A stretch of DNA of 64,000 bases from Spirochaetaceae bacterium. Its GTDB lineage: Bacteria; Spirochaetota; Spirochaetia; SZUA-6; Bin103. A model generated the notes under the pieces. That model was not told where the DNA came from. It saw only the letters and a list, made by a program, of their open reading frames with translations, and did no database searches. Each line of letters starts with the position of its first letter. The first letter of the stretch is position 1. Shown here one piece after another: positions 44,408-52,968 of this stretch. A program made the position numbers and the translations under genes. The stretch is taken from assembly GCA_028821475.1 (NCBI GenBank), contig JAPPGB010000090.1:1-64000 (forward strand). Reading direction: 5' to 3'.

Positions 44408-45192
44408 GGTTCGGTGTGTACCGGCTAGACGACAATAGTCACCGTGGTGCGGTTGATCATGCCTGCCTCGCCCTACACCTCGCTGTTTGCTTCGACCGAG
44501 TATATCACCAGTGCCGTCGTCCCGGGAAGCGCGCTACCCCGCAATACCGCCTGATGCCCTTCTGGCACCGGTGCTCGCGGTAATCATGGGAGATCGTGAA
44601 CCCCGACCTCCTGGTCACCGTGTTGTTCTACATGGCGGCGCTGCACGTCATCCACAGACCGGCTATGTCGCCGACAGTTACCGCGTCAAGCGTCACCGAG
44701 CTGGCGGTATTGATCGTCCACAACCGCTACCGGCCGGCATGATCGGCTCCGGCACCGTCGCCTGCTTCGCAGCCCGCGGTTGGGGCCTGTAGGCCGTCGA
44801 CATTGGGCCGACCGCCGCCTGCGGCCTGCTCTACCTCGCTCTGCGCAGCCCCGTGCAGTTGATCGACGCCTGGCCGGGCGACGTGATTCAGGTCACCCCG
44901 TCTGCTTCGACGTGCCGGTGCGGTCCGTCCTCCTCATCCACTCCTACTTCGACCACGTCCCATTCCTCTGCGTCGACCGCATCATCACCCCGCGCGCGGC
45001 CTACGTAACCAGCACACCGCCACTCCGTAACTAGCAAAGCTATCCAGCGCCATGTGCAGGGTGCCCCGTTCTCTCAGTCGATGGAAAGCGCCCACGGACA
45101 AGCGGCGCCAAGCAGGAGTTGCCGCGGGCCTGCCGCACGGGCCACCTTCCCGCGTCCGTTTCGTGGCGCGGTGCGGCGCGGTAAGATGGGTC
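44408..45192. other. Gap with decayed coding sequence and a degenerate repeat
   Basis: About 785 bases without an intact gene. 44597-44740 reads VNPDLLVTVLFYMAALHV on the plus strand before a stop, and later frames read CGLLYLALRSPVQLIDAWPG and SVLLIHSYFDHVPFLCVDRI with shifts between, which looks like an eroded gene. 44701-44789 repeats the degenerate element at 32943-33040. No family could be named. Confidence 0.45.
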
Positions 45193-46740
45193 ATGGTCAA
45201 GCGCAGGCTGCCGATCGGTATGCAGACGTTCCGCGAGTTGCGGGAACAGGACTGCTACTACGTGGACAAGACCCACTTCATCCAACGCCTGCTCGACGAA
45301 GGCACGCACTACTTCCTGTCGCGGCCGCGCCGCTTCGGCAAGAGCCTGTTCCTGGACACGCTCAAGGAGCTGTTCGAGGGCAGCGAGAAGCTGTTTGCGG
45401 GCCTGCACATCCATGCCCGCCACGACTGGTCGCAACGCCATCCGGTGGTGCGGCTGAGCTTCGGCGGCGGCAGCTTCACCGGGCCGGACGTACTGGAAGC
45501 GAACGTCATGGAGCAACTCGCCGCCGCCGAACGGCGCCTGGGGGTGGAATCGGAGTACCTGACGGCGGCCGGCCGCTTCGCTTACCTGCTGGAAGCCCTG
45601 CACCGGCAGACCGGACAGCGGGTGGCGGTGCTGGTAGACGAGTACGACAAGCCGATCCTGGACGTGCTGGAGGACCGCGAGACGGCGCGCGCCAACCGCG
45701 ACTACCTGCGCGGGTTGTACGGCGTGATCAAGGACAGCGACGCCCACGTGCGGTTCACGTTCCTGACCGGCATCAGCAAGTTCTCGAAGGTCAATCTGTT
45801 CTCGCAACTGAACAACCTCACCGATATCACGCTCGATCCCCCGTACTCGTCGATCTGCGGCTACACGGAACAAGATCTGGACACGGTGTTCGCCCCAGAG
45901 ATGGCGGCGCTGGACCGGGAGCAGGTGCGGGAGTGGTACTACGGCTATCGCTGGCGCGGTGTGGAGAGAGTGTACAACCCCTACGACGTGCTGCTGCTGC
46001 TGCGCCGCGGCGAATTAGCCGCGCATTGGTTCGAGACCGGCACCCCCGCGTTCCTGGTGGACACCCTGTTCGAGCGCCGCGTGTCGTCGGTTTCGCTGGA
46101 CGACATGGTGAGCACGGCGGAGCTGCTGTCGGCGCTCGACGTGCACCACATCGGCACCGAGGCATTGCTGTTCCAAACCGGCTACCTGACCATCACCGCC
46201 GAGGAGCGATTGGGCGGCAAGGCGCTGTACCGGCTCGGCTATCCGAATCGCGAGGTGCGGCAGAGCCTGAATTGGGTCCTGCTGCACCACTTGGTGCAGG
46301 ATGCCACCCAGCAGATCGCCAACAGCATCCAACTGGAACGCCTGCTGCAGGCGCACGACTGCGCCGGCATGCGGGAGTTGTTCAGCGCCTTCTTCGCCAG
46401 CATCCCGTACCACTGGTACACGGGCAACGACATCGCCGACTACGAGGGCTTCTACGCCAGCGTGTTCTACTCCTACTTCGCCGCGCTCGGCTACGACATC
46501 ACCGTGGAGGAGTCGACCAGCCACGGGCGCCTGGACATGGCGGTGCGCGCCGCCGGCCACGTCTACCTGTTCGAGTTCAAGGTCGCCGAGATGGCACCGC
46601 CGGGGTCGGCGCTCGCCCAGTTACGGGAGCGCCGCTACGCCGACAAGTACCGCGCCGGCGGCCAACCGATCCACCTGGTGGGCGTCGAGTTCAGCCGCGC
46701 CACCCGCAACATCACCGCCTTCGAATCAGCCGACGCCTGA
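45193..46740 (+). CDS. AAA-ATPase-like protein with C-terminal PD-(D/E)XK nuclease domain
   Basis: A 515-residue protein of the paired AAA_31-like (PF09820) and DUF1703 (PF08011) architecture, often expanded in some bacterial genomes. The N-terminus has LPIGMQTFRELREQDCYYVD and a Walker-like FLSRPRRFGKSLFLDTL. Walker B-like VAVLVDEYDKPILD follows, then FTFLTGISKFSKVNLFSQLN. The nuclease-like end has GRLDMAVRAAGHVYLFEFK, fitting D...ExK. Function is unknown; mobile or defence association is common. ATG 45193 is supported by GTAAGA upstream and the family start. Confidence 0.85.
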   Translation: MVKRRLPIGMQTFRELREQDCYYVDKTHFIQRLLDEGTHYFLSRPRRFGKSLFLDTLKELFEGSEKLFAGLHIHARHDWSQRHPVVRLSFGGGSFTGPDVLEANVMEQLAAAERRLGVESEYLTAAGRFAYLLEALHRQTGQRVAVLVDEYDKPILDVLEDRETARANRDYLRGLYGVIKDSDAHVRFTFLTGISKFSKVNLFSQLNNLTDITLDPPYSSICGYTEQDLDTVFAPEMAALDREQVREWYYGYRWRGVERVYNPYDVLLLLRRGELAAHWFETGTPAFLVDTLFERRVSSVSLDDMVSTAELLSALDVHHIGTEALLFQTGYLTITAEERLGGKALYRLGYPNREVRQSLNWVLLHHLVQDATQQIANSIQLERLLQAHDCAGMRELFSAFFASIPYHWYTGNDIADYEGFYASVFYSYFAALGYDITVEESTSHGRLDMAVRAAGHVYLFEFKVAEMAPPGSALAQLRERRYADKYRAGGQPIHLVGVEFSRATRNITAFESADA

Positions 46741-47124
46741 CCGCAATACCGCGCCCCACCGGACGCTGCGCTACCCGTCGCCAGTCAAGTTCCGACCTGC
46801 TCGTGCAGGGGCGACAGGATGGGTGCCGGCCCGCGCAGAGTCGACCTGAGTCGGCACTCGCTCACCACCGGCGGCCGCCCTCGGCTGTTTCCGCGGGCGG
46901 CCTGCACGAAGGAGGTGTCCGCTTTTGCTGGCGCTGGTGGCGTTCGTGGGGTGCATCGCGGCGCTCCTGATCGGGTGGAGCTACGACATCGCCGAAGCCC
47001 GCCTCAACATTGCGCACCCTGGTAGAGCGCCATCGAGGCGCGCGGGGAGGCGCCGTACGGCAGCCGGGCGTCGTGCCGGGTGTCGAGCGGCCCAGGCGTG
47101 CGACGACCCCGGCGCATGACAAGC
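46741..47124. other. Gap without a supported gene
   Basis: 384 bases. An AAGGAGG at 46909-46915 precedes a short frame with one hydrophobic helix (LLALVAFVGCIAALLIGW), which soon becomes an Arg-rich, unlikely coding tail. I do not call it a gene. Confidence 0.45.
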
Positions 47125-47373
47125 TCAGGACGCCTGAAGCATCCTCAGGATCGTATTGGAGTAGTCTCGCCCACAAGTGGGCTCGGGCAGCGGCGTCCCG
47201 TCTTGCTGGTAGAGCGAGATCGTCTCGTCGACGATCTCGCACAGTTCGGCGAATACGGCCATTTCATCATTGCCGTGGCACCCACCGTAGAACAGTCCGG
47301 GACAACTGCCGACAAAACACTGGTCTTCGTTCGACCACTCGACGATCTTCACGTATTGCCTGCCTGCATTCAC
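47125..47373 (-). CDS. hicB: HicB family antitoxin
   Basis: An 82-residue protein with the HicB partial RNase H-like fold: YVKIVEWSNEDQCFVGSCPG, then a GGCHGNDEMAVFAELCEIV helix and TPLPEPTCGRDYSN. The DNA-binding extension of larger HicB proteins is absent. GTG 47373 is the natural start; its first bases overlap a TGA that closes one frame of the upstream hicA. HicB neutralises the mRNA-cleaving toxin HicA. Confidence 0.8.
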   Translation of the reverse strand: MNAGRQYVKIVEWSNEDQCFVGSCPGLFYGGCHGNDEMAVFAELCEIVDETISLYQQDGTPLPEPTCGRDYSNTILRMLQAS

Positions 47374-47567
47374 TGTTGGCCTCCCGAATGGCAGATCTGA
47401 CCGCCTTCTCCTGGTACGCTTTCGCATCGCCGCCCTCGCGGCCGGCGAGAGTTACCGGCCTTGCTACCTTCGGATGTACGAAGTTCCGATGGCTGCCTCG
47501 GCCTCCGCGGTCGACGAACCCGGCAGCCTTCCAACTCTCTGATGAGCTCCCTCAGTTTCCGCGGCAT
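47370..47567 (-). pseudogene. hicA: HicA family toxin gene with a frameshift
   Basis: From ATG 47567 the first frame reads MPRKLRELIRELEG. The next frame (+1) then continues AAGFVDRGGRGSHRNFVHPK and KAYQEKAVRSAIREANS, which is the HicA body including the catalytic His in GSHRNF. One extra G in GAAGGCTGCC at about codon 14 explains the break. Without it the product would be a normal HicA of about 66 residues. A sequencing error cannot be excluded. Confidence 0.7.
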
Positions 47568-47886
47568 GGAGTTGCGATGCTCTTCATCCTGAAGGCTATC
47601 GCCACGTGATGACCGGGTCAAGGAACGACTGCCGCACCTTCCGAGTTCGACAGCTCGCGCGACAAGCGCGCCGAACCTGCCGGCCAGGGGACTCTCACGC
47701 GGAGTCGAATGGGCGTGCCCGCTCGACCGCGCGTTCACGGACGACGAGGTGGAAGCACTCGTTGCTTGGAGCGAGTCGGCGGTACAGACAATCCGGGAGC
47801 ACGCCGTGCCGGACGGGCCGCCGCCCGCCTGACTGAGTGGGATAGGCAGCCGGCAACCTCAGGCGGCCGGCCGGTGCCGGCGTCTC
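47568..47886. other. Gap, possibly a small eroded gene
   Basis: 319 bases. A plus-strand frame ending at TGA 47832 reads RAFTDDEVEALVAWSESAVQ and TIREHAVPDGPPPA, which looks like a real C-terminus, but no credible start or family was found. Confidence 0.35.
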
Positions 47887-48426
47887 TCACGCGTGCGGTT
47901 TGCGTGCGTCCAGCTCGACATAACGACACGGTTCAGGACAGCGGAACGCGCGGCCGCCACCCAAGCGGACAGCGCGATAGATCGTATACGCTTTGCTGCA
48001 CATTCCCGCGGCCAGCATCGCCGTAAGCATCATCCGATCGGCAAAGCACCGCATGCTTCCGGTCGGCAGCATACCCAGATCCTGCCATGCCACGTACAGG
48101 AAGTCGTGCACGACCGCCGCCTCCAGGTGAGGCCCCACGCGGCCCGCATACCACCGGAGCGGGCGCGGCACCGATGCCAAGTCCGTGAGCATCCCCGTGG
48201 GCACGGTGATGTTCCGGCGTGTTCCTTCGTCGTCCAGCTTGAATGACACGCGGTATGGCTTCGCGACAATGTACTGCGCCTCGCGACGAATGCCCGGCAG
48301 TCCGCGACGCAGCCGCAGCAGATGCAGGTCGGAGTCGTAGCTGAATCCTCGAATGCGGCTCCATTTCCGGTCGGGATAGGGGTCGTGCACCTCCGGCTCG
48401 TAACACCGGAAATCCGTATTCTGCAT
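47887..48426 (-). CDS. DUF1353 family protein
   Basis: A 179-residue protein from ATG 48426 (MQNTDFRCYE). The family core is TVPTGMLTDLASVPRPLRWY followed by AAVVHDFLYVAWQDLG, with the conserved TDLASVPR and HD pair. DUF1353 genes are frequent in phages and prophage-derived regions and their role is not established. The longer frame to 48468 adds 14 residues of unlikely sequence. Neighbours are hicAB remnants and broken repeat genes, consistent with mobile DNA. Confidence 0.8.
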   Translation of the reverse strand: MQNTDFRCYEPEVHDPYPDRKWSRIRGFSYDSDLHLLRLRRGLPGIRREAQYIVAKPYRVSFKLDDEGTRRNITVPTGMLTDLASVPRPLRWYAGRVGPHLEAAVVHDFLYVAWQDLGMLPTGSMRCFADRMMLTAMLAAGMCSKAYTIYRAVRLGGGRAFRCPEPCRYVELDARKPHA

Positions 48427-48829
48427 CGCAATCCGCTCAAACCGGACCAACGGTCCAGAACCGAGCATATCGACACCCGCACGCGGTGGGAAGACAACGT
48501 GTCGGATTCAGCGGACTCGGCGACGCGGTGCCGGAAGTTGCCGACGCTCCCGGAATTCGTTGCGACGGCCCGCCGAAGGGCAAGGCCCACGGGCGAGTCG
48601 TCTACCTGCTCATCGCGCTGCCGACTCTGCAAGTCAGAGCCGGCGCGTTCCCGATTCGGGCAGCCCGCGAGGCGCCTCGAGGCGGCTCTCGACTCGTGCG
48701 CCGCTGCGCAAACGGCACATGCGCTGCTGTGTGAGTGACATGAGGGCGGCGACACGCGGCGCGCCACACGCCGCAACCTTCCCCGCGCCGGTCGTCTGGT
48801 GGACCCGTGGGCGACCGATCGGGTCACAT

Positions 48830-49200
48830 CGGACCGGTAGCAACGGTCGCCATCGCCACTGTGCAGGGGAGTGTCGCAGCCGACGGCCACGAATCGGTCG
48901 TTGCCCGTTGAGCCGGATCCGCGGTGCCGCCGAAGGTACTTGCGTCGCCTCAGCGGACGCTCACTCGCCGGCTGCCAGTGATAACCGTCGCTGCTGTGCA
49001 CAATGGCGCCGTGGTGCCCCACGGCGCCGAGCGTTCGCTATTCCTGGCTACGTCGGTCAGGTTCTCCGCGGTTGCGCTGGTCGCAGCCGGTGACCACCAT
49101 TCGCTGTCGTCGCTGCGCACGATCGTACGATCAACCCCTCGCTCCCTACCGCTACGTGGCGTTGGCGCTTCTCTCCGTGGGGACCGATCATGCCCAGCGG
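48830..49200 (-). pseudogene. Broken BNR/YCF48-like repeat protein gene, fragment 1
   Basis: On the minus strand several frames together read RHVAVGSEGLIVRS, then GAIVHSSDGYHWQPASE, then GNDRFVAVGCDTPLHSGDG. The pattern of GNxRFVAVG...G.I..SSDG..W is that of BNR or photosystem II assembly-like propeller repeats. Stops and shifts between the blocks show decay. A second fragment lies at 50030-50141. Confidence 0.6.
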
Positions 49201-49325
49201 TAGCGCCGGTCGGCGGCGTAGCCCACCCTCAGGGGCGTCAACGGCTTGACTACCTCCCGTTAAGTGGGGTACGGGTAACTACATTCCCTCCTGCACACCA
49301 AACACGGAGGAGGGGAGTTGGAGGT

Positions 49326-49427
49326 ATGACGGAGATGGGACGAGTCGTGCTGATCCGCTTGGTTCCGAACAACCGGCTGTACCGGGGGCTGGCGCTCAAC
49401 GGCGTTGGGAGCAGCTTTGAAGGATGA
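49326..49427 (+). CDS. Possible 33-residue leader peptide
   Basis: ATG 49326 follows a GGAGG directly upstream (49319-49324 region). The product reads MTEMGRVVLIRLVPNNRLYR with a short GLALNGVGSSFEG end. It overlaps the start of the membrane protein gene at 49405, so it could couple its translation. There is no known homologue to me; it could also be a chance frame in decayed DNA. Confidence 0.3.
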   Translation: MTEMGRVVLIRLVPNNRLYRGLALNGVGSSFEG

Positions 49428-50004
49428 GTCATCATCGAACACCCCGCATGCCATTTGGAGCATTTCGGCGAAATACCGTGGTTTCTACGTCATCTCCTTC
49501 CTGTTTCTTTTCGCGGCGGGATTCATCTCTTGGGTGCTCGGCTGGGATACCACCACGTATAAGGTGTCAGTTCCGGCTCGACTATCATCCATTGGCGTCG
49601 CAGCGGCGACTCTCAGCTTCGCGTTTGTGGAGGTTGCCGACTTGATTGGGCAGGCGATCAAAGAGTTTGTGGACAAACGGGTAGAGAAGGCCACAGCAAA
49701 GGAACGAGAACGGCTGCTGCATTCGGGGGTGCCGGCATTTCTTTGTCCCGTATGGGGTACTCCAGCGACCTTGTTACCAACGACTCGCCCGGCCGCTGTA
49801 TTTGTCATCGATTCAAAGCGTGCGGGCGGCAAGTACGAAATATCTGTGCAGTTGCTCGCCGAAATCGTGAATGGAACGCTTAGATTCACGGAACAGGACA
49901 GGGAGACCGTAACCCAATGGCTTGCTGATCAGAGGGCGGCGGACACAGCACTTCCAGTGCTTACAGACAAGGTGGTGCGTAACCTTATAGGGGGCGTTGA
50001 ATAA
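49405..50004 (+). CDS. Two-helix membrane protein of unknown function
   Basis: About 199 residues. Two hydrophobic helices near the N-terminus (FYVISFLFLFAAGFISWVLG and SSIGVAAATLSFAFVEVADL) precede a charged helix (KEFVDKRVEKATAKERERLL) and a mixed soluble domain (AAVFVIDSKRAGGKYEISVQ). I do not recognise a family. The start is TTG 49405 or TTG 49417. Base composition is lower in GC than the left half of the window. It lies between two fragments of a broken BNR-repeat gene. Confidence 0.6.
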   Translation: MGAALKDESSSNTPHAIWSISAKYRGFYVISFLFLFAAGFISWVLGWDTTTYKVSVPARLSSIGVAAATLSFAFVEVADLIGQAIKEFVDKRVEKATAKERERLLHSGVPAFLCPVWGTPATLLPTTRPAAVFVIDSKRAGGKYEISVQLLAEIVNGTLRFTEQDRETVTQWLADQRAADTALPVLTDKVVRNLIGGVE

Positions 50005-50029
50005 CGGTCCCGCAGAAATCTCAAAGTAA

Positions 50030-50141
50030 ACCAACGCACTACCAGGGATCGAGAACCGTTGACGGTTGACGTATTGCGCAACAGGTCACCGACGGCCATG
50101 AACCGGTCGTTGCCCCACACGACGGCCCGGTAGGTTGCCAA
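50030..50141 (-). pseudogene. Broken BNR/YCF48-like repeat protein gene, fragment 2
   Basis: The minus strand reads ATYRAVVWGNDRFMAVGD, a typical repeat start, then loses the pattern. The DNA around GACGGCCATGAACCGGTCGTTG closely repeats the block at 48886-48906. It may be the upstream part of the gene whose other fragment is at 48830-49200. Confidence 0.5.
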
Positions 50142-50385
50142 CGCGTGACAGCCGGTAATCGTAAGTGATCAACTCGGGTAGGGTCGGGGCACAGAGCGAC
50201 CCGACAGTCGGAGACCCGCGCCGCATGCGACTAACTTCCCAGCTCAGTCTTGTAGAGAGCGTACGTGTTGGAAGCCTGTGTACTGTGGTTCTTCCATTGG
50301 TGTGTCTGGCAGTGAAGATAGTCGATCCAGTACACTGGTTTCATCTGATGATCTCTGAGATTATGGATCCGGTGCCTGCCGACCC

Positions 50386-51894
50386 ATGACCCACAAGCTA
50401 ATGAATCAAGCCACTAGAGGGCACACGGATCAAGAGCCGGACTACCGGCACGTTCGGGACGCCAGTGTTCGCGGGGCAGGCGCTGGGGCTTTGGCTCTTG
50501 TTGCGAAGACGCTATTGCGACTGGGTTCTATCGTACTGCTGGCCCGACTGCTTACCCCTGCGGATTTCGGGTTGATAGCTATGGCCGGTACGGTGCTCAG
50601 TCTGTTTGTCTTTGTTGCGGACTTGGGGTTGCACATGGCATCGGTTCAGCGTCGCCAGCTCAGCGCTGATGAACTTTCGACCCTATTTTGGATCAACGTC
50701 GTGGGAGGGGTGCTTCTTGCCTCTCTTACCGTCGCCTCAGCGCCGCTGTTGGTACTCATCTTCGACGAACCGCGGGTTATTGGTGCCGCCGCCGCACTTT
50801 CGCTTACACTGGTTGCGATTGGAGTCGGCACTCAGCATGAGGCGGTTCTCCGGAGACGACTGAGCTACTCGTTTCTGCATGTGTCCGGGATAATCTCACA
50901 AACTCTTGGGTTGGGTGTCGCGTTGGTGTCAGCCCTTGCTGGAGCGAGCTATTGGGCCCTGATACTGCAGCAGATCGTCGCTCATGTGAGCCGTGTGACG
51001 CTGCTGTGGGCGAAGACGCACTGGAGGCCGCGGCGTCCTGGGCCGTTCGTCGATGTGCTTCCAATGTTGAGATACGGCAGCCAGCTAGTTCCCGCACACC
51101 TTCTCGCTCATACCGCTCGCAGTTTCGGCGAGGTCCTCGTTGGCGTCAGTGCAGGTGCAGCGGAGCTAGGTCAGTTCCGGCGGGCGCATGGAATGGCTAC
51201 GTTGGTTGAGGAAGCAAGACTACCACTGAAAACGATTGTTCCCGCTTCGCTTAGCCGGTTACAGGACCGCGGAAGAGAATTCGCAAGGTTCTATCTTCAT
51301 GCTATCTCCGCATCTAGTTTCGCCGGATGTGCTTTCGTCGGCTGGATGGCTGCGGAGGCTCCCGCGGCTGTCATCATCGTACTCGGAGATCAGTGGCTTG
51401 CTGCTATCCCGCTCATCCGATGGTTGGCGCCAGCCGGTCTTGCGGTCGCCCTCGGTACAGCGACTGAGTGGCTCTTGATGCCGCTGGGCCACATGAAGAG
51501 GCTACTAGCGCTGCGCGCGGTACGCTTGGGGGTCATCGTTGTTGGGGTGCTGTTCGGTTGGCGCTGGGGCGTAATTGGCGTTGCGGCCGGCTATAGTGGC
51601 GCCGCTTGCATCAGCGTCGGGCTGGAGTTGTTCGGTGCGACCGCTGGCACCACAGTGGAAATGCGCCGCTTGACAGTTGCCATCGTTCGGCCCATTCTTG
51701 CTGCCGTCGGTGCAGGCTACTTAGTCTACAACATTCAGACGCCTGTGTCCATCGTCCCGTTTTTGTTGGAGTTGCTCTGTTATGTGGCGGTGTTCGCAAC
51801 GATACATACCATGCTTCCCGGTGGGTGGACGGTGACACGCAGCTTGTTTCGGGCTGTTCGGCGTACTGTACGTCCCCGACCGGACACCTTGTAG
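50386..51894 (+). CDS. Polysaccharide flippase (Wzx/WzxC, MOP superfamily)
   Basis: A 502-residue protein with about 12-14 membrane helices. The N-terminal pattern KTLLRLGSIVLLARLLTPAD FGLIA, a helix pair typical of the polysaccharide transport (PST) family, is followed by LSTLFWINVVGGVLLASL and QHEAVLRRRLSYSFLHVSG. It should move lipid-linked oligosaccharide repeats across the inner membrane. It opens the surface polysaccharide locus; ATG 50386 is preceded by CCGACCC, a weak ribosome site. The gene looks lower in GC than the core genes to the left, consistent with transfer. Confidence 0.9.
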   Translation: MTHKLMNQATRGHTDQEPDYRHVRDASVRGAGAGALALVAKTLLRLGSIVLLARLLTPADFGLIAMAGTVLSLFVFVADLGLHMASVQRRQLSADELSTLFWINVVGGVLLASLTVASAPLLVLIFDEPRVIGAAAALSLTLVAIGVGTQHEAVLRRRLSYSFLHVSGIISQTLGLGVALVSALAGASYWALILQQIVAHVSRVTLLWAKTHWRPRRPGPFVDVLPMLRYGSQLVPAHLLAHTARSFGEVLVGVSAGAAELGQFRRAHGMATLVEEARLPLKTIVPASLSRLQDRGREFARFYLHAISASSFAGCAFVGWMAAEAPAAVIIVLGDQWLAAIPLIRWLAPAGLAVALGTATEWLLMPLGHMKRLLALRAVRLGVIVVGVLFGWRWGVIGVAAGYSGAACISVGLELFGATAGTTVEMRRLTVAIVRPILAAVGAGYLVYNIQTPVSIVPFLLELLCYVAVFATIHTMLPGGWTVTRSLFRAVRRTVRPRPDTL

Positions 51895-51981
51895 GAGCTA
51901 CAACTGTTATGAAGATCGGACTTCTTTCTGGGGCATGGCGGTGGACCGACACCCGTCTCTCAACAAGGAGTGAGGTTGTAC

Positions 51982-52803
51982 ATGACTAGGCCGTTGGTAT
52001 CGGTTGTAATCCCCACCTGTAATCGTCCCAACCTCTTGCGACGAGCGATTCGTTCGGTCCTGAGGCAATCGTATGAAAAGATTGAGGTATTGGTAATAGA
52101 CGACGGCAATGACGGTGTTGGTCACAAACTGTCCGAGGAATTCCACGATGTTCGTTTACGAGCGTACCGGAACCGTCGTGGAAAAGGCGCTTGTGCAAGT
52201 CGAAATACTGGTCTTGATCTCGCGCGAGGCGAGTTCTACACTGGACTTGATGACGACGACTATTTTCACGAGGAACGAATCAGCGAGTTCGTAAGCGTCT
52301 ACCGTCCGGAGTTCTCCTTCATTGCTTCGAATGCACGCGTATTGCGAAACGGAGTTAGTGAACTACGATTTCGCGGTGGGCGGTCAATTAGATTATCGGA
52401 TCTTCTTTGGGGTGGAAACTGTGTAGGGAATCAGATCTTCACCGAGACCGCACGAGTTCGGTCGCTAGGAGGATTCGACGAATCGCTCACGGCGGGCCAA
52501 GACACGGACCTGTGGATCAGGATGGTAGAGCGATGGGGACCGGCTCTGCGGATTGCTTCTTGTCTGTACACTATCGATTGTGATCACGGCGAACCGCGGA
52601 TCACGACCACTATAGGGATGTCAAAGAACATGCAGTCATACCTAGAGCGACATGAAGCAAAGATGGGACGTGCCCAAAAGCTTGTGACAAGGGCGAGAAT
52701 GAGTAAGTATGGTAGAAAGCCGCATCGGCTGCTCAGGTTTGCTTCTCTATGCTATCCCGCAAGTTGGATCTACTACTATAGACGCTTAGTAAAAATCTGG
52801 TAA
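51982..52803 (+). CDS. Family 2 glycosyltransferase
   Basis: About 273 residues with a GT-A fold. LVSVVIPTCNRPNLLRRAIR begins the nucleotide-binding half, VLVIDDGNDG is the first acidic motif, ASRNTGLDLARGEFYTGLDD with DDDDY is the DxD metal site, and QDTDLWIRMVERWG is the acceptor-side motif. Donor and acceptor are not predictable. ATG 51982 follows AAGGAG at 51965-51970; an in-frame GTG at 51970 is less likely. It is part of the polysaccharide locus. Confidence 0.9.
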   Translation: MTRPLVSVVIPTCNRPNLLRRAIRSVLRQSYEKIEVLVIDDGNDGVGHKLSEEFHDVRLRAYRNRRGKGACASRNTGLDLARGEFYTGLDDDDYFHEERISEFVSVYRPEFSFIASNARVLRNGVSELRFRGGRSIRLSDLLWGGNCVGNQIFTETARVRSLGGFDESLTAGQDTDLWIRMVERWGPALRIASCLYTIDCDHGEPRITTTIGMSKNMQSYLERHEAKMGRAQKLVTRARMSKYGRKPHRLLRFASLCYPASWIYYYRRLVKIW

Positions 52804-52968
52804 GATCGTCTGTGGCGTGTTCAGTTAAGTGTAGTGGGTGGACTATCGTATATGGCAAATTCAGTACGCCAATTTGGGTGACGTACTCTCTCCACTATCG
52901 GCAGCGTCAGCACATACAATGTCAAGACTCGATGAGACGATGAGACCGCGGAAGTGCGGAGATAGATC

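Noticed and set aside
46925-47119. A small membrane protein after AAGGAGG
   Set aside because: The hydrophobic helix is followed by an Arg-rich tail typical of non-coding GC-rich sequence, and the start would be a TTG at the wrong distance from the ribosome site.
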